A stretch of 64,000 nucleotides of DNA. Source: Candidatus Kapaibacterium sp. (GTDB lineage: Bacteria; Bacteroidota; Ignavibacteria; Kapaibacteriales; Kapaibacteriaceae). The translations under genes were made by a program, and so were the position numbers. This document shows, piece by piece, positions 27,967-36,829 of this stretch. The DNA lies in the NCBI GenBank assembly GCA_022842685.1, contig JALHPC010000007.1, positions 25,457-89,456 of the forward strand, written 5' to 3'. Below the pieces are notes generated by a model that saw nothing but the letters and a program-made list of their open reading frames with translations, ran no database searches and was not told the DNA's origin. Position 1 is the first letter of the stretch. Every line of letters begins with the position of its first letter.

Positions 27967-28467
27967 TTAGCGCATGTTTTCAATTTGGATGGGGAAGCCC
28001 AGGGGTTCGGCCTTCACGCGTGCAATGCAGGCCTGCAAGTCGTCCTTACTCTTGCCTGTAATGCGCACCTTTTCGTCCTGCACCTGTGCCGTTACCTTTA
28101 GCTTGGCGTCTTTTACGAGCGTAGTAATCTTCTTGGCCTCCTCGCGGGAGAGTCCGGCCTTGAGGTTGATCGTCATTCGCACGCTACGGCCGCCCATTTG
28201 CTCGGGCTTGGATTCGTCGAGGGCTTCGACGCTAATGCCACGTTTGATCATCTTTTGGACGATGATGTCACGGATGGCTGTCACGAAGTGCTCGCCATCA
28301 GCGCGGATGGTGATGAGCCGCTTGGTGCGATCGAACGTGACCTCTTGATTGCTACCGCGCAGGTCGTACCGGTGCTCGGCCTCCTTGATGGCCTGGTTGA
28401 CGGCGTTGTCGGCTTCTTGCATGTCGACTTCGCTCACAAAGTCGAACGAATAGGTTGTACTTGCCAT
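27967..28467 (-). CDS. yajQ: YajQ-family nucleotide-binding protein
   Basis: Small cytoplasmic protein of two RNP-like folds; members bind nucleotides and in some species c-di-GMP. The sequence is highly typical: SFDFVSEVDMQEADNAVNQA, EHRYDLRGS, VEALDESKPEQMGGRSVR, KKITTLVKDAKLKVTAQVQDEKVRITGKSKDDLQ and PLGFPIQIENMR at the end. Its 166 residues are full length. GAGGA lies upstream of the ATG. The next gene (serine-palmitoyltransferase-like) begins 65 bases downstream, so shared transcription is possible. Confidence 0.93.
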   Translation of the reverse strand: MASTTYSFDFVSEVDMQEADNAVNQAIKEAEHRYDLRGSNQEVTFDRTKRLITIRADGEHFVTAIRDIIVQKMIKRGISVEALDESKPEQMGGRSVRMTINLKAGLSREEAKKITTLVKDAKLKVTAQVQDEKVRITGKSKDDLQACIARVKAEPLGFPIQIENMR

Positions 28468-28581
28468 TGATGGTTTCCTCGGCTACGAATCTACGGTTTC
28501 GGCGTCGAGTATTCGAGGTCGGCCATACTTGGCACGCGAATTGGGTACGGTGACGTCCCTGATTGCACAGATGCACAGACT

Positions 28582-29928
28582 ATGAATCGTCCCTTCACCC
28601 TGCCTCGCACGCTTTCACATGTGGGCAACGACGCGTCCGCCGGACTCGTTGTGTTCCTTGTTGCCCTACCGCTATGTTTAGGTATTGCGCTAGCGTCAGA
28701 CGCTCCGGTTGTTTCCGGCATCATCGCCGGTGTGGTTGGGGGAGTCGTTGTTGGACTCGTCTCTGGATCGCACGTTAGCGTCAGCGGCCCAGCCGCTGGG
28801 TTAACTGCCGTTGTGGCCTCAGCTATCGCTACGCTTGGCTCGTTCGAGATGGTACTAACAGCCATTGCCCTTTCAGGTGTCATGCAGCTAGTCTTAGCGG
28901 CTACCCGTGCAGGCATTCTTCGATCTTGGATTCCCAACTCGGTTGTCAAAGGTATGCTGGCTGGTATCGGCTTGGTAATCGTCTTCAAGCAGATTCCTCA
29001 CGCATTAGGGCGCGACGAGGAACATGTGGGCCACCTAGCTTTTATGTTCACATCGGAATCCAACACGTTTACCGAGATCGTGGCTTCACTCGAAGCACCC
29101 AATCCAGGCGCCGTGGTAATTGCCCTTACCGCTTTCGCCATCCTTCACTGGTGGCAGGGTCTTTCGTCTGTACTGCGTGCCCTTCGCACGCTACCCGCTC
29201 CTCTCGTAGCCGTTGTCTCTGGTGTGGTCGTCAACGGGCTGTTTGTGAGCTACCTTCCAGATTGGGCACTTCTTCGCGTTGATAAACACCTTGTAGATCT
29301 TCCGGTTTTAGCGTCTGCGGCCGACGTGTTAACACTTGTACGTACACCGGATTTCGGCGCGTTGTCGGACCTTCGCGTCTGGCTGATTGCGGCTACCATT
29401 GCCATTGTTGGAAGCGTCGAGAGTCTTCTGTCACTAGAAGCCGCCGATGGTATCGACCCTCATGAACGCGTCTCAGATCCCAACCGGGAACTACTTGCCC
29501 AGGGCCTGGGCAATACCCTTAGCGGTTTAATCGGCGGTCTGCCCGTCACCAGTGTCATCGTGCGTACGTCTGCCAACGTCTACGCCGGTGCCCATACTCG
29601 TATGTCGGCCGTTCTTCACGGTGTCTTGCTGGCAGTGGCTGTGGTGACGATTGCTCAGTACCTGAACTTGATTCCCTACGCTGCCCTCGCAGCGGTGTTA
29701 ATTACCATTGGCTACAAACTGGCCTCCGTCTCTCTGTTTCGTAGCGTTGCCGCCTCTGGTCCTCGTCGCCTCCTGCCCTTTCTCGTCACCGTCGCCGGCG
29801 TCGTCTTCATAGACCTGCTGTGGGGCGTCGGTCTCGGTATTGCCACCCACGTTGCTTGGGCGTATCTTGCACATCGCAAACGTCGCAAGTCCATCTGCCA
29901 ATCTGGGAATACCCGCAACCCATCATGA
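28582..29928 (+). CDS. SulP-family anion permease lacking a STAS domain
   Basis: Inner-membrane anion transporter of the SulP family (sulfate, bicarbonate and similar). About 10-12 hydrophobic segments are visible. The opening DASAGLVVFLVALPLCLGIALASDAPVVSGIIAG and HVSVSGPAAGLTAVV are family hallmarks, as is IGGLPVTSVIVRTSANVYAGA later. It ends at residue 448 with a short basic tail where most SulP proteins have a cytoplasmic STAS domain. The stop overlaps the ATG of the DUF2461 gene (ATGA). The transported anion cannot be read from sequence. Confidence 0.9.
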   Translation: MNRPFTLPRTLSHVGNDASAGLVVFLVALPLCLGIALASDAPVVSGIIAGVVGGVVVGLVSGSHVSVSGPAAGLTAVVASAIATLGSFEMVLTAIALSGVMQLVLAATRAGILRSWIPNSVVKGMLAGIGLVIVFKQIPHALGRDEEHVGHLAFMFTSESNTFTEIVASLEAPNPGAVVIALTAFAILHWWQGLSSVLRALRTLPAPLVAVVSGVVVNGLFVSYLPDWALLRVDKHLVDLPVLASAADVLTLVRTPDFGALSDLRVWLIAATIAIVGSVESLLSLEAADGIDPHERVSDPNRELLAQGLGNTLSGLIGGLPVTSVIVRTSANVYAGAHTRMSAVLHGVLLAVAVVTIAQYLNLIPYAALAAVLITIGYKLASVSLFRSVAASGPRRLLPFLVTVAGVVFIDLLWGVGLGIATHVAWAYLAHRKRRKSICQSGNTRNPS

Positions 29929-30581
29929 TCACCAAACAGTATTTTGATTTTTTCAACGATCTTGCAGCTAACAATTCGCGAGACTGGTTTCTAGCACAAA
30001 AGCCCCGCTACGAAGCCCACGTTAAACAACCCTTTTACGAGTTTGTTGAAAGGGTCATCGACGAAATACGCATGTACGAGCCCGACATTACGCAGACGGC
30101 GAAAGATGCTGTGTTTCGACTTCATCGCGACACACGGTTTTCCAAGGATAAAACCCCATACAAAACACAGCTTGGCGCGGCTGTATCCAAGGAGGGGAAA
30201 AAGGCAATGGGCTATCCTGGCTTCTACTTCGAGCTAGGTGCTGGAGGCTGTTGGTTCGGCGGTGGGTCCTACATGCCCGACAAAGACAAGGTGGAGACGA
30301 TTCGCGAAGTGATTGCCGATCACGCCGATGAGTTCATGACGCTGATACGGTCGAAGCCCTTTGCCTCACTCTATGGCGACATCAAGGGCGAAAAGAATAA
30401 GGTCTTACCCAAGGAGATTCGCGACGTCGTTGCCACAGTGCCCCTTATCGCCAACAGGCAGTGGTACTGGATGGTGCAAGTGCCCAATAGCAAGGTTGTT
30501 GGCGAAAAAGGGGTCGAAACAGCCATGGAATATTACCGAGCTGCTCGACCCCTTCAGGAATTTTTACTTCGTGCGTTCTAG
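29925..30581 (+). CDS. DUF2461 (TIGR02453) family protein
   Basis: A 218-residue soluble protein from the ATG at 29925, chosen because it overlaps the SulP stop as ATGA and starts the conserved region (YFDFFNDLAANNSRDWFLAQKPRYE). The motifs FRLHRDTRFSKDKTPYKTQLGA and PGFYFELGAGGCWFGGGSYMP are diagnostic of DUF2461. The biochemical function of the family is not established. The 3' end converges on the TonB receptor gene six bases away. Confidence 0.88.
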   Translation: MITKQYFDFFNDLAANNSRDWFLAQKPRYEAHVKQPFYEFVERVIDEIRMYEPDITQTAKDAVFRLHRDTRFSKDKTPYKTQLGAAVSKEGKKAMGYPGFYFELGAGGCWFGGGSYMPDKDKVETIREVIADHADEFMTLIRSKPFASLYGDIKGEKNKVLPKEIRDVVATVPLIANRQWYWMVQVPNSKVVGEKGVETAMEYYRAARPLQEFLLRAF

Positions 30582-30595
30582 GAGCGTTTAGAACG
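30574..30595. terminator. Possible bidirectional terminator hairpin
   Basis: CGTTCTA and TAGAACG form a 7-bp stem with an 8-base loop spanning both stop codons of the convergent DUF2461 and TonB-receptor genes. T-runs are weak. Confidence 0.35.
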
Positions 30596-33038
30596 TGTAT
30601 GATGCTGAAACCGATGCCTGGCGACGAAGAATCGTGCCACCAAATATTTGAATATGGGCATTGTCCAACGCGTTAAACACGTTGAGTCCCAGTCGTAGCG
30701 TCGACGTTACAAAATAGCCGGCCTGAAGATTCACAACGGTGTACGTAGGGACGGTGCCCTCGAAGCCACCGGCAAGCCATGTAAAGGCATTTACCCAGCG
30801 GACGTTTACGCCGGCGTCGTACTGTGCGGGTACGACGTAATTGACGTCGATATTCGCACGGTGGCGCGATGTGTTAGGAACAATCTTTTGAGCGGCGGCT
30901 TCGTTCGACGCAATGGCGAAATCGAAATACGAATACGCTCCCGTTACGCTTAGCTCGTTTGTAATCGCATACGTTGCAGTAAATTCCGCACCGTATTCAT
31001 CTACAGCAGCTACGTTGTTTGGAGCAATCACAAGTGTGGGACGTCCCTCATACATCGAGAGTTGGTTGAAAGGGGCATTGCCAATCTGTGCCAGCAGTAC
31101 CGAATCGGCTACGCGGTCGGCATCGGCGTTGCCCGAGTTCGAGCGAACTGGAGCATAGAGGTCTCGTGTAATGCCTGCAAGTGGGGCGCTAATAAGGTCG
31201 GTTCGGCGGTTGTAATAAATGTCGGCACTTACCCATAGTTCGCTAGTAACGGCACCCCGATAGCCAAGTTCTAGCGACAGTGCCTTTTCGGGTTCGAGGT
31301 TTGGATTGCCTAGGTTAAAGCGGCTAGCTGGTTGAGACAGGCCAAGATTGGATCGCACGCCTGCGCCAAAACGGTCTGCAAGAACCGAGTCAACAACGCC
31401 TTCGGCAGCGGCGAAGTTTGCCGGACCACCAAATGGCGAACGGCGGAAGAGTTCGGTGTACGACGGCCGCAAGAACGAGCGGTTAAGCGTAAGGCGCAAG
31501 GTATGGCCGTTCGATGGTTCGAAAACAACGGCCAACTTTGGCGAGAACTGTGTTGGGAACAACCGTGAGTGGTCGATGCGTGCCGAGCCGACGATCGTGA
31601 TGTTGTCGGTGGCTTTTACTTCTAGATGACCATATACACCAGCAAAGATGGCCGTTACGCGGGTAGGGCTAATCAACGTCATATCGGCTAAAAACACGCC
31701 AGCAGAGTCTGTTGGCGAGCTCACGTCCTGATAGTCGTACTGTGCGCCGGCAATCACTCGTATGCCATCGGCAAGTTGTGTGTTGTATTGGGCGTCAACT
31801 CCCATTACGTCACTGCGTTCGAGCGAGCGAGCGTTGGCGTTGTATACAAGCTGTTGCAATTCATCGGGAGTGTTGCGGCGCTGCCACAAACCCTGAATGG
31901 TAAAGCTCGGACTTGTATAGGCCATGCGAACAAACGGTTTTTCGACGCGTTGCACCAGCAAACGTCCCGTTTGGTTCACGTACATTTCGTTTCCACTTGC
32001 CGTATAGCCACCTTCAAGCAGCACCGTTTGTTCATCTTGCAAGTCGTAGTCAAATCGCATCGTGCCGCCAATCTGATACGGCCTGCGTGCAGCGTCTGAC
32101 AACGGGCGCTTGTCGAACGCATTCGCGCCAGCAAGAGCCGGCGTAAGCGCTGGATATTCCGCTTCGGTTAGTCGAGGCACCACGCCATAGTTGTACTGCG
32201 TTGATGCTCCGAACGTGAACTTGTAGGCAAGATCGCCAAACAGGCCCGCATGGCGCACCGATGAGCGATACGTCTCCCACTCACCTGCGGCCAACGTAAC
32301 TTTTGTGCCCAACACGTCGCGTGGTGCAGACGTGCGAATGTTAACGACGCCGTTGTAGGCGTTTTGACCATACAAGGCCGAACCTGGTCCTCGTACTACA
32401 TCAATTCCGGCAATGTCATCCATAATGGCACTCATCGAGTTCCATTCATTCAAGTTGATAAGGGGCGTCGAAGGATCGCGGCCGTCAATCAAGACAAGCG
32501 TCCTGCGGTTGATGGAGTTGTTGAAGCCGCGCGTGTTTACGTTAAAGTCGTTTGCGCCCGACATTACAACGTCTACCCCCGGCATGCGCTCCATGGTTCG
32601 CGCGATTTGTCCAGTTGGAGCCATGCGCTCGGCATCTAGCGGCGTTACAACGCTAACAGCGGCTGGCGCATCGGTAAGCTTCTGAGGCCGGCGCGAAGCG
32701 CCATAGACGATGACTTCGTTGGCATTACGCGCTGCGGAGCGCATCAGGAATCGCACGACGCCAATCACGTCGTCGGCAACGCTCACGTTTCGCTCTTCGG
32801 CAATCCAACCAGGTCCCGAAGCCACCACAACGTAGTTGCCAAACTTCAGATTTTCGATGGTAAACTCGCCCTTGTCGTTGGAGCGGGCAGAGGCGTTCGT
32901 ACCACGCACGGCGATACGAATTCCAGCAAGTGGCTGACCGGTAACGCCGTCGTTAACGTTACCAGAAATGCTTCCAGCATGGAGCAAACTTGATAGGAAC
33001 ATCATTGAAACAACGACTAGACCTAGGGCGCGAATCAT
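30588..33038 (-). CDS. TonB-dependent outer-membrane receptor with carboxypeptidase-regulatory N-domain
   Basis: Outer-membrane active transporter, 816 residues. A signal peptide (MIRALGLVVVSMMFLSSLLHAG) is followed by a CarboxypepD-regulatory-like domain (GSISGNVNDGVTGQPLAGIRI), a plug (VSVVTPLDAERMAPTG, RGFNNSINRRTLVLIDGRDP, VRGPGSALYGQNAYNGVVNI) and a long barrel ending ASVSASYTF. No SusD-like partner is encoded, so a siderophore, vitamin or metal substrate is more likely than glycans. A 16-bp palindrome typical of TetR operators lies 34 bases upstream of the start codon. Confidence 0.9.
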   Translation of the reverse strand: MIRALGLVVVSMMFLSSLLHAGSISGNVNDGVTGQPLAGIRIAVRGTNASARSNDKGEFTIENLKFGNYVVVASGPGWIAEERNVSVADDVIGVVRFLMRSAARNANEVIVYGASRRPQKLTDAPAAVSVVTPLDAERMAPTGQIARTMERMPGVDVVMSGANDFNVNTRGFNNSINRRTLVLIDGRDPSTPLINLNEWNSMSAIMDDIAGIDVVRGPGSALYGQNAYNGVVNIRTSAPRDVLGTKVTLAAGEWETYRSSVRHAGLFGDLAYKFTFGASTQYNYGVVPRLTEAEYPALTPALAGANAFDKRPLSDAARRPYQIGGTMRFDYDLQDEQTVLLEGGYTASGNEMYVNQTGRLLVQRVEKPFVRMAYTSPSFTIQGLWQRRNTPDELQQLVYNANARSLERSDVMGVDAQYNTQLADGIRVIAGAQYDYQDVSSPTDSAGVFLADMTLISPTRVTAIFAGVYGHLEVKATDNITIVGSARIDHSRLFPTQFSPKLAVVFEPSNGHTLRLTLNRSFLRPSYTELFRRSPFGGPANFAAAEGVVDSVLADRFGAGVRSNLGLSQPASRFNLGNPNLEPEKALSLELGYRGAVTSELWVSADIYYNRRTDLISAPLAGITRDLYAPVRSNSGNADADRVADSVLLAQIGNAPFNQLSMYEGRPTLVIAPNNVAAVDEYGAEFTATYAITNELSVTGAYSYFDFAIASNEAAAQKIVPNTSRHRANIDVNYVVPAQYDAGVNVRWVNAFTWLAGGFEGTVPTYTVVNLQAGYFVTSTLRLGLNVFNALDNAHIQIFGGTILRRQASVSASYTF

Positions 33039-33071
33039 GAAGAAGATGAGGATAGTGTAGGAACGCGATCA

Positions 33072-33087
33072 GACCGACCAGTCGGTC
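33072..33087. promoter_or_regulatory. 16-bp perfect palindrome, TetR-operator-like
   Basis: GACCGACCAGTCGGTC is a perfect inverted repeat with a 2-base centre, of the GACCGAC-N2-GTCGGTC form recognised by many TetR-family repressors. It lies between divergent genes, 34 bases before the TonB-receptor ATG and about 145 bases before the other start, so the receptor is the likelier target. No TetR gene is in the window. Confidence 0.55.
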
Positions 33088-33162
33088 GGAGGTGCAAGTT
33101 AACACCGCTCGTCCCAAAATCGTGCCGTTGAGTCCCAAGTACTACCGTTTGCCCCTTTCAGA

Positions 33163-33194
33163 TTGCAAGAAGCTATGTAGAGCGACTACGTTTG
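33163..33194 (+). promoter_or_regulatory. Bacteroidetes-type promoter (TTG-N21-TACGTTTG)
   Basis: TACGTTTG matches TAnnTTTG, with TTG 21 bases upstream, close to the -33/-7 arrangement. It is 38 bases before the ATG at 33233 and would put the start of transcription shortly after 33200. Confidence 0.45.
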
Positions 33195-33232
33195 CGCTGG
33201 TTGTGAACTGTGATACTCTGGGAGTTAGCGAA

Positions 33233-34429
33233 ATGACATTGCGAATAGTAGTTGTTACGACGGCAGTTGTGATGTTGCTGGCTACTGGTGTGCTTCGTGG
33301 GCAGCCCTATGTGGACACTGCAACGTCGGCTAGGTTTGCACAGCTAACGCTGGGCGCAGGCATTACATCCTTCCACGGCAATGCCGGGGCCGAGTCTGTT
33401 GCCGGCAGTATCACCGTTGGTGGTCTTCACTTCTGGGGCCACAGCCATTTCTACATCACGGCGACGGCGCTGATGTGGCACCGAAACGAAGAACGGTGGA
33501 GTCCGACCGTGGAAACCGGAGCCGACATCTATCCATGGCGAATCGAACGTGGGCGTGTTGTCCCGTTTGTTGGTCTTGCCTGGGTTGCATCACAGCGTAG
33601 ACGTGACGATGGCCCGGCATACGACGCTCACGAGGCCGTTGCGCGCCTGGGTTTGACCGCAGCCGTGACGACCTCGACGATGCTGCACGCCACAGTCGCG
33701 GCACCGATTGTGCGTAACGTACCATACCCTTCGGCGACGGGCGAAGTAAGCGCGTTTTTGGCGCCATTGGCTGCGCTCTCGCTAAGCGCTACTACTGCGT
33801 TCGACATGACGCAGTCTGTTGAGTCATTACAACGAGATGGCATCGAGGAGCGCCGCAATGCGGCAGCCGAGCGGCTTGGGTTATTCAATGGCCTGTTCGC
33901 AAGCATTGGCGTTTCTTCGGCCACAGCACTGTCGCGTCCTACGTGGCTTGCCAGCCAACTTCCCATGTTAGACGTCCCACCGCCATCTACGACATATCCC
34001 TCGGTTGGCATTGGATACTCAGTGCTCGACGGGCGAGGTTTCTTGCACGCAGTATTTCGGCACATATCAAGTGTACGCCAGGGCTATGGCTCATCGGTCT
34101 CATTGGAAAGAACAAGTCTTGGCCTAGAGGCAGCACTACAGATTGCCAACTATCACGGCTTTGTACCCTTTGTGGGTGCCGGCGTTGGTGTCGACTGGCT
34201 TTCAACGGACGTGTCGCACCAAGGGCAGCAGCAGATTGAGCGAACGAATGGCCTAACACCGATCTTCGTCTTTGGGTGGGACGTCGTACCAACGCGTTTA
34301 CAGAAGTTCACGCTGCGTACTACCTGTCGTTACTCTCCTGTTCAACGCATGGCTACATCGCGAGGCAACGTGCCATTCAATCACCTTGAAATTGACTTCA
34401 TTCAGTTTATTTGGCATTTTCGACGGTAA
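33233..34429 (+). CDS. Outer-membrane beta-barrel-like hypothetical protein
   Basis: About 398 residues from the ATG at 33233, where a signal peptide begins (MTLRIVVVTTAVVMLLATGVLRGQ). The upstream ORF extension runs through the promoter and is not expected to be translated. The rest is alternating hydrophobic and polar beta-strand sequence (FAQLTLGAGITSFHG, GGLHFWGHSHFYITATALMW) ending with aromatic-rich EIDFIQFIWHFRR, consistent with a barrel. I do not recognise a named family. Divergent from the TonB receptor. Confidence 0.7.
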   Translation: MTLRIVVVTTAVVMLLATGVLRGQPYVDTATSARFAQLTLGAGITSFHGNAGAESVAGSITVGGLHFWGHSHFYITATALMWHRNEERWSPTVETGADIYPWRIERGRVVPFVGLAWVASQRRRDDGPAYDAHEAVARLGLTAAVTTSTMLHATVAAPIVRNVPYPSATGEVSAFLAPLAALSLSATTAFDMTQSVESLQRDGIEERRNAAAERLGLFNGLFASIGVSSATALSRPTWLASQLPMLDVPPPSTTYPSVGIGYSVLDGRGFLHAVFRHISSVRQGYGSSVSLERTSLGLEAALQIANYHGFVPFVGAGVGVDWLSTDVSHQGQQQIERTNGLTPIFVFGWDVVPTRLQKFTLRTTCRYSPVQRMATSRGNVPFNHLEIDFIQFIWHFRR

Positions 34430-34477
34430 TGCGGAATGTGATTTTCCATCTTTTATACAACCCACCGCTAGCGAGGG

Positions 34478-34528
34478 GCGCAGCATGTAGCTGTGCGAAG
34501 CACGTCGCTATGCGAAGCATGTTAGCTA
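34478..34528. repeat. Reverse-oriented satellite of the mini-hairpin repeat
   Basis: Read on the minus strand: ATGCTTCGCAT-AGCGAC-GTGCTTCGCAC-AGCTAC followed by a partial ATGCTGCGC unit, i.e. the same words and AGNNAC linkers as the 17.7 kb array. It occupies the gap between convergent genes, abutting the TonB-receptor stop codon. Two full hairpins (34493-34503 and 34510-34520) and one degraded unit are visible. Confidence 0.85.
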
Positions 34529-36763
34529 GATTTCAACCTCCACCCCAAACACGGGAACGATCCCCCACATTTCGTCATTCGTTACGGCGCCAACAGCTTG
34601 GTTCCACACCACGTCGCGCACGTTGCGGCGGTTATAGGCGTTCAGCACCATCAGGTACGTGGTAACGGTACTGCCTTGCAAAAACCAGCGTTTGTCGGCC
34701 CGCACGCTTAGCCCATGGTATGGCGGCAGGTAGATGCCATTGGTGTTCGATACGTCGCGCACGGTTTCGCCAGCAAGCTGCGATGCCGCAGCGTTTACCG
34801 GCGTCCGCGCCTGACCTCCAAGGTAGTTCCATCGTGTGGTTACCATCCATGTTTCCGCAGGCATCCAGCCTAGCATGGCCGTGGCAACAATGCGGTTGTT
34901 AAACGTTCTAGGACGCCACAGGCCAGCGGCATCACGATACTCGGTGGAAGTCACAGCCGTGCCAATTAGCGCATGCCAGCCATCTGTCAAACGCTTGTGC
35001 AGCACCAGTTCTACGCCGTAGGCATGCGCCATAGCGTCGATACCAAGTGACTCCACGTCGCGCCACCGGCCATTCGTGCCAAACACGTCGTCGAGCACAA
35101 ATGCCTCCGGACGTTGTCGGCTTGACGGTCCATCGTGATATTGCTTCTGATACGCTTCCACTCGAACCGACGTAGTAGGTGCGGGCTTCCACTCGACGGC
35201 AGTTCCAACGTAGAGCATTCGAGGTGCAGCCAACGTGCTGGTGGCATCGGCATAGGCCAGTAGGGTCGGCGGAAGTTCTTGGCTATACTGTCCCGCCATG
35301 GCCATAACGCTTACCTCGTCGGCTACGGCCCACTGCGCCTGCAGGCGCATGTCCACGGTAACATCTTGCACGGGCTGCAACGCTGCAACGCGCACCCCAC
35401 CTGTAAGCGAAAGCGTCCCCACGTTGCCCGTAACGCTTGCAAATGCCGCCAATACGTTGCTGGTTGCCCTGCGATTTGTGCCAAGGTGTGCTTCATGTAC
35501 CTGTAGTCGCCGCTGGCGTAGCTCGAAGCCAACATCGGCATGGTTGCCGGTACCACCTAAGTACATCGACGTCACGCTGCGAATACTTAGCGTGTTGTCG
35601 ACCGACGCAATCTGCTCGTCGAGCGTATCCGTGTCTGCTGCCATCCACTGTTCATTTGCGCGCAGCGTTGCAACGCCCACGGCTGTGTTGCTAACCACGT
35701 GTTCGCTCCACAGTGCCTGCCACGTAATGCCGTACGTACCTACAGCATAATCTTCGCTGCCGTAGCGCGGCAAGCTATCCATCAGTGCCTGCGAAACCGA
35801 ACGCTCAAGCCCACTCAAGCCCATCACAGCAATAGCCGATAGGCGATGGTCGGGATGAAGGCGCCACACCACCTTTGCTTGCGCATCCCCATAGTTGGGG
35901 GCTTTGCCTACGTCTAACAGCGCTACGAGCGCGTCTACCCACGAATGTCGGGCACCGACAATTACCGAGACATTTTCGCCCAACGGTCCTTCCAGGTAGC
36001 CGCCCACGCCGGCCATGTTCACGTCGGCCTGACCATGGATCTCGGTTGTGCTTCCTTCGCGCAGTGCAACGCCTATAACGCCCGAAGCGCGCTCACCGTA
36101 GGTGGCATCGAAGCCCCCTGTCATAATAGAGAGTTTATCAACCAGGCGCATGTTGAGAATACTCACCAGTCCGCCGCCACCTGCCTGCTGGGGCATATGG
36201 TTGATATTTGGAGTAAAAATGCCGTCGATATAGAAACCAACCTCGGCTGGTGCACCACCACGAATAGAAACATCGTTTACCTGATCTTCGGAACCGGTAA
36301 TTGCTGGAATGGCCGTAAGCACGCGCTGTACGTCGCCAACGCCACTGGGCGTACGACGAATTTCCTCGTTATTAAGATAGACCGTTCCGGTGTACGACTC
36401 GTGAGACTCGTGTGTGGCAACAACTTCCACCGACGCTGCTTGAATCGAGCGGGGCGTAAGCAGAATATCGACGGTGGTTGTGCGGTTGCTGCGAATAATA
36501 ATATCTGTTTCGACCGATGCAGCGTATCCAACCATACGTGTAGTAATAGTAACCGTACCAACACGGACAGAGTCGATAATGTAGGTGCCATTCGATGCAG
36601 TGATGGCTGGTCGTGATCGTCCCTCAACAATCACCGTGACATCCGATAAGGGGCGCTGCGTTACGGCGTCGCGAACCACTCCGGCAATGCGGCCATGCGG
36701 TTGGGCGCTAGCGGTGGTGGTGAGGAGGAGGAGGGTGGAAGAGACGAAACAAACAAGGAGCAT
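34526..36763 (-). CDS. TonB-dependent receptor with carboxypeptidase-regulatory domain
   Basis: About 745 residues from ATG 36763 (MLLVCFVSSTLLLLTTTASAQ signal peptide); the ORF start at 36805 would add 14 residues and is possible. A CarboxypepD-regulatory-like domain (GRIAGVVRDAVTQRPLSDVTV) precedes a plug domain (GVGDVQRVLTAIPAITGSEDQVNDVSIRGG, VGFYIDGIFTPNINH). The barrel runs to the end (IVPVFGVEVEI). The plug resembles TonB receptors of the Bacteroidetes outer-membrane-receptor group. Its 5' end is divergent from, and close to, the membrane LuxR gene. Ligand unknown. Confidence 0.88.
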   Translation of the reverse strand: MLLVCFVSSTLLLLTTTASAQPHGRIAGVVRDAVTQRPLSDVTVIVEGRSRPAITASNGTYIIDSVRVGTVTITTRMVGYAASVETDIIIRSNRTTTVDILLTPRSIQAASVEVVATHESHESYTGTVYLNNEEIRRTPSGVGDVQRVLTAIPAITGSEDQVNDVSIRGGAPAEVGFYIDGIFTPNINHMPQQAGGGGLVSILNMRLVDKLSIMTGGFDATYGERASGVIGVALREGSTTEIHGQADVNMAGVGGYLEGPLGENVSVIVGARHSWVDALVALLDVGKAPNYGDAQAKVVWRLHPDHRLSAIAVMGLSGLERSVSQALMDSLPRYGSEDYAVGTYGITWQALWSEHVVSNTAVGVATLRANEQWMAADTDTLDEQIASVDNTLSIRSVTSMYLGGTGNHADVGFELRQRRLQVHEAHLGTNRRATSNVLAAFASVTGNVGTLSLTGGVRVAALQPVQDVTVDMRLQAQWAVADEVSVMAMAGQYSQELPPTLLAYADATSTLAAPRMLYVGTAVEWKPAPTTSVRVEAYQKQYHDGPSSRQRPEAFVLDDVFGTNGRWRDVESLGIDAMAHAYGVELVLHKRLTDGWHALIGTAVTSTEYRDAAGLWRPRTFNNRIVATAMLGWMPAETWMVTTRWNYLGGQARTPVNAAASQLAGETVRDVSNTNGIYLPPYHGLSVRADKRWFLQGSTVTTYLMVLNAYNRRNVRDVVWNQAVGAVTNDEMWGIVPVFGVEVEI

Positions 36764-36829
36764 CTCATACAAAAGTACGGTGTCGCTCGAAGTGTCCCGT
36801 TGCACCTAGGAAATGTTGTAGGTTTGCCC

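Noticed and set aside
36695-36829. N-terminal extension of the LuxR ORF
   Set aside because: It overlaps the divergent TonB-receptor gene and its glycine/glutamate run is the antisense of that gene's signal-peptide region.
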